Part shown: positions 15,356-24,344 of the stretch, piece by piece
How the letters are laid out: every line of letters starts with the position of its first letter
Numbering within the stretch: the first letter of the stretch is position 1
DNA from: Verrucomicrobiia bacterium
GTDB taxonomy: Bacteria > Verrucomicrobiota > Verrucomicrobiia > Limisphaerales > DASXHY01
Reading direction: 5' to 3'
Assembly (NCBI GenBank): GCA_035629175.1
Contig: DASPIL010000007.1
Coordinates: forward strand, 1-46,948
Length of the DNA stretch: 46,948 bases
Made by a program: the position numbers and the translations under genes
Notes under the pieces: model-generated
Database searches by the model: none
The model's input: the letters and a program-made list of their open reading frames with translations, nothing else
What the model was told of the DNA's origin: nothing

Positions 15356-17278
15356 ATGATCCGCCTCCGCAGTTTCATCAACGCCAGCCTTCGCACGAAG
15401 GTGCTCGTGCCCATGATGGTCTGCATGGCCGCAATGATGGCGGTTACTGGTTTCCTCGTGAACCGCAGCGTTACCCGGCAGTTCGAGAAGGAGGGCCGCG
15501 AACGCCTGACGATCGCAGATGCCAAGCTGCAGTATCTGCTCAAAACGAGGTCCGAGGATCTTCTGCTTCGCTTTCGCACGCTGCCCAATGAACCGCGCTA
15601 CCGCGCTGCATTTCAGCTCGCCGATGGCCCCACGCTTCATCAACCGCTTGCCGACCTGCTGGGCGAACACGGCGCCGATATCGTTTTTTATACCAGCAAC
15701 GTGAAGAAGGTGCTGGCCGTGGAGAAGCGGGATCCGCTTATCCATACCGCAGCCTTTGAAACTGCCGCCCGCGATGCCACCGATCGCGCCCTGGAAGGCC
15801 AGGAAACTGTCGATACCGTGCGGGCCGGCGCCAGGCTTTACGATGTGGTGGCGATTCCGGTTTACGTGAATCACGAACTTATCGGCGTCATGACGCTCGG
15901 CCTGGAAATCGGTGCGGCCGAGGTCCAGAAATTCAGCCAGCTCACCCGCAGCCACATCGCGTTGCTTGCGGGCGGGCGCGTGATTGCTGCAAGTCTTGCA
16001 GGCCCCGAAGCCGACTCGGCCTTCGTGAACCTTTTTACAAATACAACGCGAAGCACCGACTCCAGCACGACCCGGGGGCGTCTGACTGACCTGGTCCTGG
16101 ACGGTCAGCATCATTTCGGAATGACGGGCAGGTTTGATTCCCTCGGCGCCGACGCGACGCTGGGTTACGTTCTGTTAAGCTCGTATGAGTCGTCGCTGCG
16201 CGCCCTGGCCGAGACGCAGCATTCACTGCTCGTGGCGAGTCTTTGCATGATCATCGTGGGAGCGACAACGGCCTGGTGGCTCATCAACAAGGCAACCCAG
16301 CCGTTGCGCGAACTGCGCGACAGCGTTGAAGCGGTCGGCCGTGGCGACCTTTCACGGCGTGTCGAGGTGAAGTCCGAGGACGAGTGCGGTGAACTCGCGC
16401 GCGTGTACAATCAAATGACCGAAAACCTCTCGCGCTCGCGCGAACAACTTGAGCATGCGCACGCGGAGCTCGTGGAATCCTCACGGCTGGCGGGTAAAGC
16501 CGAGGTTGCCACGAGCGTGTTGCACAATGTTCGCAACGTCCTCACGAGCGTGAACATCGCGTCGTCATTGATGGCACAGGGGCTCAAGCATTCGAAGGCT
16601 GGACAACTGGCGAAAGTGGTTACCCTCCTGAGCGAGCATCGCGAAAACCTCGGCGCATTCCTCACCCAGGATCCGAAAGGAATGCAAATTCCCGATTACC
16701 TTGCGGGCCTGTCGAAGCATCTCGTCTCCGAACAGGAAGCCGCCCTGAAGGAACTCGCGCAATTGCAGAAAGGCGTGGAGCACATCATGGAAATCGTGAA
16801 GGCCCAGCAAAGCTACGCGAAGACTTCTGGCGCGCGCGAAACGGTTCGCGCGGATGATCTCCTGACCGATGCGCTGCGCATGAACGCGCTTCCCGCAAGC
16901 GGCGTGAAAGTGATCAAGGAAGTTGTTGGAGACATCAGTCTCACCGTGGAGAAACACAAGGCGCTGCAAATCCTCGTCAACCTCATCCGCAACGCGCACC
17001 AGGCCTGCGAGGCGGGTCCCAACGAGCCGAAGATTTGCCGCATTGTTGCCTCCAATGGCGGACCCAGGGTTCGTTTCGAGATCACCGACAATGGGGTGGG
17101 AATCGATCCCGCGAATCTCAACCGCATTTTTGCGCATGGGTTTACCACCAAGAAGGACGGACACGGATTTGGCCTGCACAACAGCGCGGCCGCCGCGCGG
17201 GAACTTGGCGGCGAACTCCGCGTGCGCAGCGATGGCCCCGGCCACGGCGCCACGTTCACGCTCGAATTGCCTGCCTAG
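15356..17278 (+). CDS. Membrane sensor histidine kinase with periplasmic sensing domain
   Basis: A 640-aa two-component kinase. TM1 is about residues 16-36, a periplasmic Cache-like sensing region covers about 40-288, TM2 is about 289-310, and HAMP about 311-363. A coiled coil follows, then a phosphoacceptor region with His390 in TSVLHNVRNVLTSVN. The HATPase domain has an N box (LVNLIRNAHQACEAG), a G1 box (DNGVGIDPANL), FTTKK and a G2 box (GHGFGLHNS). No receiver domain and no neighbouring response regulator gene are present, so its partner is elsewhere. It starts 2 bp after the cupredoxin stop. Context suggests it senses a redox or metal-linked periplasmic signal; that is inference. Confidence 0.92.
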   Translation: MIRLRSFINASLRTKVLVPMMVCMAAMMAVTGFLVNRSVTRQFEKEGRERLTIADAKLQYLLKTRSEDLLLRFRTLPNEPRYRAAFQLADGPTLHQPLADLLGEHGADIVFYTSNVKKVLAVEKRDPLIHTAAFETAARDATDRALEGQETVDTVRAGARLYDVVAIPVYVNHELIGVMTLGLEIGAAEVQKFSQLTRSHIALLAGGRVIAASLAGPEADSAFVNLFTNTTRSTDSSTTRGRLTDLVLDGQHHFGMTGRFDSLGADATLGYVLLSSYESSLRALAETQHSLLVASLCMIIVGATTAWWLINKATQPLRELRDSVEAVGRGDLSRRVEVKSEDECGELARVYNQMTENLSRSREQLEHAHAELVESSRLAGKAEVATSVLHNVRNVLTSVNIASSLMAQGLKHSKAGQLAKVVTLLSEHRENLGAFLTQDPKGMQIPDYLAGLSKHLVSEQEAALKELAQLQKGVEHIMEIVKAQQSYAKTSGARETVRADDLLTDALRMNALPASGVKVIKEVVGDISLTVEKHKALQILVNLIRNAHQACEAGPNEPKICRIVASNGGPRVRFEITDNGVGIDPANLNRIFAHGFTTKKDGHGFGLHNSAAAARELGGELRVRSDGPGHGATFTLELPA

Positions 17279-17289
17279 CGTCCGGGCGG

Positions 17290-19044
17290 TCAGTGTCCTC
17301 CAGGGTGCTCCTGAATATATTCCTGCTTCAGCCCCAGTTGTTCAGGGGCATGCAGCACGAGCATTTTCATCCGCACATCCGCGGGCACTTCGCGGGAGGT
17401 CAGCTTCGAAACCACAATCATTAGGATGATTGCAAGCGGCACCGCCCAAATCGCGGGCTGCTCGCAAAGAATTCTCAACAGTGGATGATGAGCCCAGAAT
17501 TCATTGAGCGGCGCAAAACCGGCAAAGATCTTTCCCATCGGCCCCTTGTCTGATGCGAGGGTGCCAAGGTTCGTCAGCGTCGCCGCACCCAGCGCGCACA
17601 ATCCCCCAGTCAGCATGCCGACAGCCGCGCCGCGCATCGTCATTCCCCTCCACCAAACCGACATGAACAACAGTGGGAAATAACTTGCGGCCGCGATTGC
17701 AAATGCCTGTCCGACCATGAAGTTGATCTCGAGCGGTTCAACAAAACTCCCGAGAAGGACGGCCACGCCCCCGATCATAACGGCAGCGATCTTGAACATC
17801 CGCATCCGCTCCTCGGGAGTGGATTTCGGCCGCAGCATGCGCCCATACACATCGTGGGCGAGCGCGCCAGTCATGGAAACCAGCAACCCGCTGAACGTGC
17901 TCATGAACGCGGCGAACGCTCCCGCGCACGTGATTCCCGACAGGACCGATCCCAACGGATAATGCTTCTCATTCAAGAGACGCGGCAGTTCGAGCACGAT
18001 CTTGTCCGTTCCCTTGGACCCGATTCCCGAATACAGCTCCGGGAGCAGATTGCGTCCCATCACTCCGAAGACTGGCGGGAACACATAGAAGACGCCGATC
18101 AGGATCATCACCCACATCGTCGTTCGCTTCGCCGCCACGCCGTCGGGGTTCGTATAAAACCGCACGAGAATATGCGGCAGCCCGGCAGTTCCGCAGACGA
18201 GCGCAATGATCAACGAATACGTGTACAACAACGAATACGGTTTCGTTTGCTCGGGCGTCAGGTTCGCGGCTTTGGCGGCCTTTGCACTGAGCGGCCCGAA
18301 AGGATTCAACCAGTTTGCGTCGGCAGGAGCCTTTTCCGGAAGTGCGGCGCGCGAAACCGCGGTTGAATCGGCAGGAGCATGGATCGAGGCGCTGGGACCC
18401 GTTGCATTGGCTCCGACCTGCGCGCCGTAATTTCCATAAACAGCCATCAACACAAAAATGGGAACGGATATCGCAAACATCTTCGCCCAGTATTGAAACG
18501 CCTGAACCAGCGTGATGCCCTTCATGCCGCCGAGCGCCACGTTCAGCGTGATCACGCCGCCGACCAGCACCACGCCCGCCCAGTATGGGAGGTCAGGAAA
18601 AATATAGGCGAGCGTCACGCCCGCGCCCTTCATTTGCGGCATGGTGTAGAAGAATCCTATGAAGAGCACAAAGCAGACGGCGATTTTGCGAAACAGGGGC
18701 GAATCATAACGGCCTTCGGCGAAATCAGGAATCGTGTACGCCCCAAAACGTCGAAGCGGCCCCGCAATAAACAGAAGGAGGAACAGGTAGCCGCATGCAT
18801 AACACACGGGATACCAAAGCGCGTCGTAGCCGCTGCTCATCACCATTCCCGCGATCCCCATGAAACTGGCAGCGCTGAGATACTCGCCGGAAATCGCGCT
18901 GGCGTTCCAGCCGACGCTCACACTCCTGCCAGCCACAAAGAAATCGCTCGCCGTCCGGGATCGTTTGGCCGACCAGAATCCCATGAAAATCGTGGCGAAC
19001 ACCGTCACCGCGCTGAACGCGAGAATGTAGGGATCGATGTTCAT
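17290..19044 (-). CDS. actP: Sodium:solute symporter, acetate permease (ActP)-like
   Basis: A 584-aa secondary transporter of the SSF family that co-imports Na+ and a small monocarboxylate such as acetate. About 13 hydrophobic segments are seen. Family-like stretches are DFFVAGRSVSVGWNASAISG, EYLSAASFMGIAGMV, FYTMPQMKGAGVTLAYIFPD, and LPHILVRFYTNPDGVAAKRT, the last characteristic of ActP-like members. A Pro/Ala-rich insert lies near residues 215-250. GGAGG lies upstream of the ATG inside the small-subunit gene. Its start overlaps that gene's stop by one base (TAATG), so the two are translationally coupled. Substrate assignment is by similarity only. Confidence 0.88.
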   Translation of the reverse strand: MNIDPYILAFSAVTVFATIFMGFWSAKRSRTASDFFVAGRSVSVGWNASAISGEYLSAASFMGIAGMVMSSGYDALWYPVCYACGYLFLLLFIAGPLRRFGAYTIPDFAEGRYDSPLFRKIAVCFVLFIGFFYTMPQMKGAGVTLAYIFPDLPYWAGVVLVGGVITLNVALGGMKGITLVQAFQYWAKMFAISVPIFVLMAVYGNYGAQVGANATGPSASIHAPADSTAVSRAALPEKAPADANWLNPFGPLSAKAAKAANLTPEQTKPYSLLYTYSLIIALVCGTAGLPHILVRFYTNPDGVAAKRTTMWVMILIGVFYVFPPVFGVMGRNLLPELYSGIGSKGTDKIVLELPRLLNEKHYPLGSVLSGITCAGAFAAFMSTFSGLLVSMTGALAHDVYGRMLRPKSTPEERMRMFKIAAVMIGGVAVLLGSFVEPLEINFMVGQAFAIAAASYFPLLFMSVWWRGMTMRGAAVGMLTGGLCALGAATLTNLGTLASDKGPMGKIFAGFAPLNEFWAHHPLLRILCEQPAIWAVPLAIILMIVVSKLTSREVPADVRMKMLVLHAPEQLGLKQEYIQEHPGGH

Positions 19045-19334
19045 TAACGCTGAACCTCCTCAACTTCCTCCCGTTCCAACGCGATGGAACGACGGATGAA
19101 ACAGAATGAAATCACCCACACCGCTGGAAAGAAACCGATCCCGAGAAGAAACCACGACAGCGTGAAACCAAAGACGCGGCGTGCCATGAACTCAGGTGCA
19201 ATATAATTCGCAAGGGGAAGTCCAAGCAGCACCACGAGAAAGGCGGCGGCGCAGGCAATTGAAAGGCGAAGTTGTTTGCGCATCAACGAATGCAGAAAGC
19301 TTTCGCTGTGCATGTCGGGCTTCGGAGGAATCAT
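19044..19334 (-). CDS. Small membrane protein, DUF485-like symporter partner
   Basis: A 96-aa protein with two transmembrane helices (LSIACAAAFLVVLLGLPLAN and FGFTLSWFLLGIGFFPAVWV) and a charged C-terminus (EREEVEEV). Size, topology and position directly before an SSF symporter match the DUF485 (YjcH) family, co-encoded with ActP in many bacteria; the similar DUF4212 family is an alternative. The ATG at 19334 was chosen. A longer frame runs further upstream but overlaps the LTD/CotH gene and has no family resemblance. It is coupled to the symporter by a 1-bp overlap. Confidence 0.78.
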   Translation of the reverse strand: MIPPKPDMHSESFLHSLMRKQLRLSIACAAAFLVVLLGLPLANYIAPEFMARRVFGFTLSWFLLGIGFFPAVWVISFCFIRRSIALEREEVEEVQR

Positions 19335-19402
19335 GCCGCGTGTGTAACAAAGCCGCTTCCGTGAAGCAACGGCATTCACTTCAGCTTCCGCCATTTCGGC
19401 GA

Positions 19403-22400
19403 TTAAAGCTCGCGCAGGCGAAAGAATCGGTTGGAGCTTGCAGCAGGCACCTGCAATTCGAATCTCGGTCCCGAGAGCACAACCGTTTCGTTCACAGGCT
19501 GCCAGCCGCCGTCGAATGACGTCGCAGTTTCCAAAACGTGATTCGTGAACTCTGCCGGCCACATGAGCTTGATTCCGGATTGAAGCCCCAGCGCTGCGAT
19601 CTCAAGCCGCGGATTCGCATCCCAAGGCACAGTGGCAAGATCGCTCCAGTTGCCTGAGGAGAGCGGAACACCCTGCGGAATAGCAACGGCCTTCAGCCGC
19701 TTGATCCATTCAGCGGAGATGGGCGAAACGTATATCGATCGGGTCGTTGAGAGACGCGGGTCAGTTCCATCGATTGTGAAGTAAATCAACCATCCCGCGG
19801 ACGCCGTCATGCTGATGGTTCCGCCCTGCAAGGCGGAGCCGTTCAAGGAAAGGATTGGCTTCGTTCCAGGATCCGGCAGTCCAGCCGATGCAAGATGGCT
19901 CAACAGCAGTTGCTTTTGGGTTGTCAGGACGTTCTTGGTTTCAGCCGTCGAACTCCGAACGGTTCCCCAGCCCGCGGCATCGGCCTGGCGATCTGGCGTC
20001 ATCAAGGCGAACAATTCATCGATCCTTGGAAAAAGGATCTCCTCGCGAATTACCTCGGCCAGCATTTGGCGCAGCGTCAGCAGGTAGATGCGCCGCAAGG
20101 TTGGATTCAGCGACACCCGCCTGCACAGACTGTTCCGCTGCCAGTCGGGGTTATCACCCTGCAAGCCGTCGCCATACAATGGCCGCAATGGGCCGACTCG
20201 TGAGAACGTGAAGCCCGAGTCGAAATCGTAGCCCAGCCATTGCCACTTTCCGCCGGGTTCGCCGGGAAGGAAGTGGTAATGATTGTGGCCACCGAAATCG
20301 TCAATGTTCATGCAGATGAGCAGCGCCCAGCGCTTGAACCATTGATCCAAGTCGACGTGGGAATCGAGCCATGGCAAGAGCTGGTCGTCTGGCAAATCGT
20401 TCACCGCATTTACGAATTCCCTCAAGGAGTCAGGCGTTTCCAGCGGCCTCACCTTTTTGTTGTAGGCTCCCCAAAAGTCAAAGTCCGACTGAAGGCCGTT
20501 GGGGAAGAGGTCCGAATTCTTTTGCTGTCCCGTCGTTTCAACCGACCGCGCCTTGTAAACTTCGCCAGCCGCGTCATGTCCGTGCTTCTCCAGCCAGGAA
20601 CCTGTGGGGCTCTCGAACCCGATGTAAACACCCCAAAAGGCGCCATTCAAATGCATCCGGATTAATTCGTGTTCGAGTGACGTGACCCCTGCCCGCTCGA
20701 AAATCTCAAACGCAAGCTGTTGCTCCAACGGAACAGAGAACATGGTGTCGTAGGTCCGGTTTCCCTTGTACGGCTGTGACTTTGGGAATCGAAACTTCCA
20801 TGCATGCGCAGGAAAAGTTCGCGAGCCCCGTCCCCTGTACCGGACTCCCACATGCGGATACGCAACATGATCGATGACAAGCGAGCAATCCACATACTCA
20901 TCGGATCTCGGATCCGCATCGAGTTGCGCCGAGTTCCGGGCGCTGAGGAACACGTTGAACAGTGTTAATCCCGTGTTGATCTCTCCGTCATAATGAAAAT
21001 AGGCCTGTGTCGGTGAGGGATCGTCCGCGAAGGGAAGCCAGTTGGTGTAGCCATGTGAATCCACCGTACGGATTTTATAATGCACCAACGTTCCCGACGG
21101 ACGCCCCGGATGAACCGCCCCATAGACCTGGTCGCCCGCGATTCCATCGCCGTGCAACCCATCATCAAACATCTGCGAATAGGACGTGTTCGTTTCGAGA
21201 TTGAGTGTTGTCTCCACGTGCACTGACGCAGGCGGGGAACTGCCGGTCACGCGAACTGTGATGGTGACGCTGTTCGTGGAACGCGGCTTTGACGGCGTGT
21301 GTTTCAGATCATCGAGCAGCAGTGGAACGTGCGTGGTTGAAACTGAATTGGTACGGCCAGGCGTGCCCTTTCCAATAAAACCTCCGAGCGGCGGAATCAG
21401 ATTTGTCGCGGAGGCCGAGGTTGTGAGAACAATGGAAATATCATAGCCCACGAAATCGTCGATGCCGCCGGGAGGCACGGTCCCAAATCGTATTGTATCC
21501 CCGGCATTCACATTCACCGCCAAGGCGGCCGCATTCGTTCCATTGTGAAAGCGCCGGGGATTTGCGGAGGTCGTGCTCATGTCGGCCGACAGCAGCATTC
21601 CGCTCGTGAGCAACGTGTTGTTCCATTTCACATGCCAGGCTTGATCGCGTCCCCAATGGCGAAGGAGCCAGACTCCACCCTCAATGCTGACCTGGCCCGG
21701 CGTCGCAGCAGTCCACCAGACTTCAGAGGGGCCGTGACTCATGATCGTTCCGATTGGAAAATCGTATTCAGGATGCGGCGCGCCCGGCATCGACGAGGAA
21801 CCCGTGCTCCTGGCCCACCCAGGAATTCCACCGGCGCCCGCGTCAGTCCAGGCCGGCTGTGAACTTCCAAGATCGCCCGGGAGCCAGGAACTAAGATGTC
21901 CGTTGATCAGCGTGCCGTTGCCGTTCCGGAAGCTCCATGGACCGCTTGGGTTTTGAACATCGCTCCACCCATCGGTGAGGCGGTTTGTGATCCGGATGGC
22001 ATCCAGTTCTGACCATTGCTGATGAAACGATGCCTCACTGGCCTGGCTTGCCCGCCAATTGGCTGGAGTGCTGTTGTCGCCGTTCGGAAAAAGACATTCC
22101 AACGAAACGCCCAGTTCGTCAGGAGCCTCGGGCCACGGATGGCTGTCTGAGTAACGCACCGTGTTCATCACCCGTCCCGAAGCATCGCGCAGCGTCAATC
22201 GCTCGCCGCCATCGCTCAAAACTCCAGTAAATGGTCCCGCCACGTTGGTGATCCCGAATCGCGCCTGCATCGCTTCCGGGCTGGAAGCGATTACGAGATG
22301 CGCTCCCGCGTTCAGAACAAATCCGGGCTGAAAGGTGAACGAGATTCCGTCAGTAAACGCCCAGCCCGCAAGGCTCACAGCATTCGTGCCGCGGTTGAAA

Positions 22401-23173
22401 AGTTCAAGGTATTCGCCGAGCTCGTCGTCGCCCCGCTCGCGATACGGGCCAAAGTTGATGCGATCAAATTTTTGCCGGGCCTCCTCGCGCAACGGCCGAT
22501 ACATGATCTCCCTGATGATGACGGGAGTGTCGCCCGCAACGCGCGGAACGTTCGGTTGTCCAGGAGAATACGGCTGTCCGATTCCCCAACTGGCCGGATT
22601 GGCGTTATCATCCCCGGGGAAAAACAATTCGAGCGAGACACCCCCATCCGCTTCCGGAGGCCACGGTGCAACGTCATCATACGCCACGACATCGATCAAC
22701 CCAGCGGGCGTGCTGTCATCCCATAACTGAATCGTTTCCCCAGCGTTATCCAGGCGGCCATCGAAATCGCCGACAACGTTCGTCATTCCATAAAAGGAAC
22801 GTGCTGCGGCGGCGTCCTTCGCGACGACGATAATTCCCCCCGGCGCCACGACCGTTCCGCTTGGAAACGTGAACGTGACAGCGCTGCTGAGCCTCCATCC
22901 GCCGAGGTCAACAGATTCAAGTCCAGGGTTGTACAGCTCCACGTATTCCTCGCCCGGATTTGCCGCGCCGGGATGATACATGATTTCATTGATGACCACA
23001 TTCTGGGCGGCAGCCTGGAAGGCAATGAATGCGGCTAGCGGTAGGCCTGCAAAAACACCTGGCGCAGTTGCATGTTTGAAAAAGCGCAAACTCGCAGGAT
23101 CCTTGTGCACGCTGCAAATACCAGGTGATTTGATCGTTTCTGTCAATCGCAACGCTTCAAACAGCCAAATCAT
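19403..23173 (-). CDS. Very large exported LTD / CotH-kinase-like protein
   Basis: A 1256-aa exported protein. A signal sequence lies around residues 38-56 (GVFAGLPLAAFIAFQAAA). Two lamin-tail domains follow: the first (about 58-207) starts NVVINEIMYHPG and contains EEYVELYNPG; the second (about 218-375) starts VIIREIMYRP and contains GEYLELFNRGT. A CotH-like domain lies in roughly 730-1050, with GVRYRGRGSRTFP, GVYIGFES and WQWLGYDFDSGF. Near the C-terminus is a chitobiase-like segment (YFTIDGTDPRLS). CotH members in spore formers phosphorylate coat proteins; the role in this kind of bacterium is unknown. The ATG at 23173 has a good Shine-Dalgarno (GGAGGGG). A TTG at 23248 and a GTG at 23110 are alternatives. 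Confidence 0.85.
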   Translation of the reverse strand: MIWLFEALRLTETIKSPGICSVHKDPASLRFFKHATAPGVFAGLPLAAFIAFQAAAQNVVINEIMYHPGAANPGEEYVELYNPGLESVDLGGWRLSSAVTFTFPSGTVVAPGGIIVVAKDAAAARSFYGMTNVVGDFDGRLDNAGETIQLWDDSTPAGLIDVVAYDDVAPWPPEADGGVSLELFFPGDDNANPASWGIGQPYSPGQPNVPRVAGDTPVIIREIMYRPLREEARQKFDRINFGPYRERGDDELGEYLELFNRGTNAVSLAGWAFTDGISFTFQPGFVLNAGAHLVIASSPEAMQARFGITNVAGPFTGVLSDGGERLTLRDASGRVMNTVRYSDSHPWPEAPDELGVSLECLFPNGDNSTPANWRASQASEASFHQQWSELDAIRITNRLTDGWSDVQNPSGPWSFRNGNGTLINGHLSSWLPGDLGSSQPAWTDAGAGGIPGWARSTGSSSMPGAPHPEYDFPIGTIMSHGPSEVWWTAATPGQVSIEGGVWLLRHWGRDQAWHVKWNNTLLTSGMLLSADMSTTSANPRRFHNGTNAAALAVNVNAGDTIRFGTVPPGGIDDFVGYDISIVLTTSASATNLIPPLGGFIGKGTPGRTNSVSTTHVPLLLDDLKHTPSKPRSTNSVTITVRVTGSSPPASVHVETTLNLETNTSYSQMFDDGLHGDGIAGDQVYGAVHPGRPSGTLVHYKIRTVDSHGYTNWLPFADDPSPTQAYFHYDGEINTGLTLFNVFLSARNSAQLDADPRSDEYVDCSLVIDHVAYPHVGVRYRGRGSRTFPAHAWKFRFPKSQPYKGNRTYDTMFSVPLEQQLAFEIFERAGVTSLEHELIRMHLNGAFWGVYIGFESPTGSWLEKHGHDAAGEVYKARSVETTGQQKNSDLFPNGLQSDFDFWGAYNKKVRPLETPDSLREFVNAVNDLPDDQLLPWLDSHVDLDQWFKRWALLICMNIDDFGGHNHYHFLPGEPGGKWQWLGYDFDSGFTFSRVGPLRPLYGDGLQGDNPDWQRNSLCRRVSLNPTLRRIYLLTLRQMLAEVIREEILFPRIDELFALMTPDRQADAAGWGTVRSSTAETKNVLTTQKQLLLSHLASAGLPDPGTKPILSLNGSALQGGTISMTASAGWLIYFTIDGTDPRLSTTRSIYVSPISAEWIKRLKAVAIPQGVPLSSGNWSDLATVPWDANPRLEIAALGLQSGIKLMWPAEFTNHVLETATSFDGGWQPVNETVVLSGPRFELQVPAASSNRFFRLREL

Positions 23174-23286
23174 CGGCTGCCCCTCCATGGAATAAAAAGC
23201 AGCACCAACTTTTCTCGTGTCATCTGCTCCCCACGGGCTGACAGACAAAATTGAGAACAGTGTTGAGATGCGCCCGCCCTTCAGCC

Positions 23287-24216
23287 TCAGCGTTCCGCAC
23301 TGGCAAGAATGGTTTCGAAATGGGGGGATTGTTCCTCGCGTGCAACGATGCTGATCTCAATCTTTCGAAAGCCTGCTTGCTCCAGCCATTGATGCAAATC
23401 GCTTTCAGGAAATCCCAGCCAGCGATCACCGTACAATTCACGAGCCTTCTCAAAGTTATGCTTCAGAAGGTCCAGGATCAGGATTTGCCCGCGGGGCTTC
23501 AGCAGCGCCTGGGCAGCTTTCAATGCCTCACCCGGATCTTCCGCATGATGCAGTGCCTGGCTCAGGACCACCAGGTCGACGCTGCCCCTCTCGATGGGGG
23601 GGTTCTGCAGGTCGCCGAGGCGAAAGTCGAGGTTCTTCAAACCGTTCTTCTTTGCCTTGGCGGCGCCAAACTCCACGATCTTTTCGGAGTTATCGACAGC
23701 AATGACTTTTCGGCAGCGGCGGGCCAGCAATTCGCTGAGCAGCCCCTCCCCGGCCCCCAGGTCGGCCACGGTCAAGGGGGGCAGGATGCGCAGCAACAAA
23801 TGGCCGAACGCCTGCCAGGAACGGCCCGGGCCATAGACACGATCAAAGCGGCCCGCGATCTGATTGAAATAAATTTGCGCCTGCTCGCGGCGGCGCTGCG
23901 TCACCCGCTTCAGGTTGATCTGATCGCCATCGTAGTCACCCAATTCCTTCGCGCCCCGGATTGCCAGCTGGATGAATTCCTTCGCGCCGGCGTCCGCATC
24001 CTCATTGAGTTTGTAGAAAGTCCGCTTGCCGTCGCGCCGCGACTCGACCAGCTCAGAGTCCTGAAGCAGGCCGAGGTGCGTGGAAATCCGCGACTGTCCC
24101 ATGCGCGTGATCTCCTGCAATTCGTTCACCGACAACTCGTCTTTCTCGAGCAACGCCATGATGCGCAGCCGCGTCGGGTCCGACAGGGCTCGCAGGGATT
24201 TTAGAGTGGAGGACAT
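23287..24216 (-). CDS. ArsR-family HTH fused to SAM-dependent methyltransferase, probable regulator of the methyl cycle
   Basis: A 309-aa fusion. Residues 1-75 form an ArsR winged helix (LSDPTRLRIMALLEKDELSV, recognition helix near QSRISTHLGLLQ). A charged helix follows, then a class I methyltransferase domain with motif I ADLGAGEGLLSELLA (151-165), acidic loop VIAVDNS and SQALHHAEDP. No metal-binding cysteine set typical of ArsR metal sensors is seen. It is divergent from metK-ahcY, whose products make SAM and break down SAH, and a palindrome overlaps the promoter between them. This suggests the methyltransferase fold senses SAM or SAH. The ATG at 24216 is the family-like start; an upstream one (24315) would run across the promoter. 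Confidence 0.88.
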   Translation of the reverse strand: MSSTLKSLRALSDPTRLRIMALLEKDELSVNELQEITRMGQSRISTHLGLLQDSELVESRRDGKRTFYKLNEDADAGAKEFIQLAIRGAKELGDYDGDQINLKRVTQRRREQAQIYFNQIAGRFDRVYGPGRSWQAFGHLLLRILPPLTVADLGAGEGLLSELLARRCRKVIAVDNSEKIVEFGAAKAKKNGLKNLDFRLGDLQNPPIERGSVDLVVLSQALHHAEDPGEALKAAQALLKPRGQILILDLLKHNFEKARELYGDRWLGFPESDLHQWLEQAGFRKIEISIVAREEQSPHFETILASAER

Positions 24217-24269
24217 ACGTGGCGATGAGTTCTGTAAATCAGGTTGGCAAACTTTTTCCAAAATACCGT

Positions 24270-24310
24270 TTGACGATGTTCGCTCCGGATATATCATCCA
24301 ATCCTGATAC
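24270..24310 (+). promoter_or_regulatory. Predicted metK promoter with overlapping inverted repeat (operator candidate)
   Basis: TTGACG (24270-24275) and TATCAT (24292-24297) are separated by 16 bases and match the sigma-70 -35 and -10 consensus at 5 of 6 bases each. Transcription would start near 24304, about 40 bases before metK. An inverted repeat ATATCA-N8-TGATAC (24291-24310) covers the -10 box and the start site, where a bound repressor would block initiation. The adjacent ArsR-type fusion protein is the natural candidate to bind it. No SAM or SAH riboswitch fold was recognised in this 128-bp gap. Confidence 0.6.
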
Positions 24311-24344
24311 GTCAATATGACAGTTTGAAAAGCAACGCTTCCTC

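Noticed and set aside
24217-24344. SAM or SAH riboswitch in the metK leader
   Set aside because: I could not fold a known SAM or SAH riboswitch pattern in this 128-bp gap; the promoter and palindrome explain the space better.
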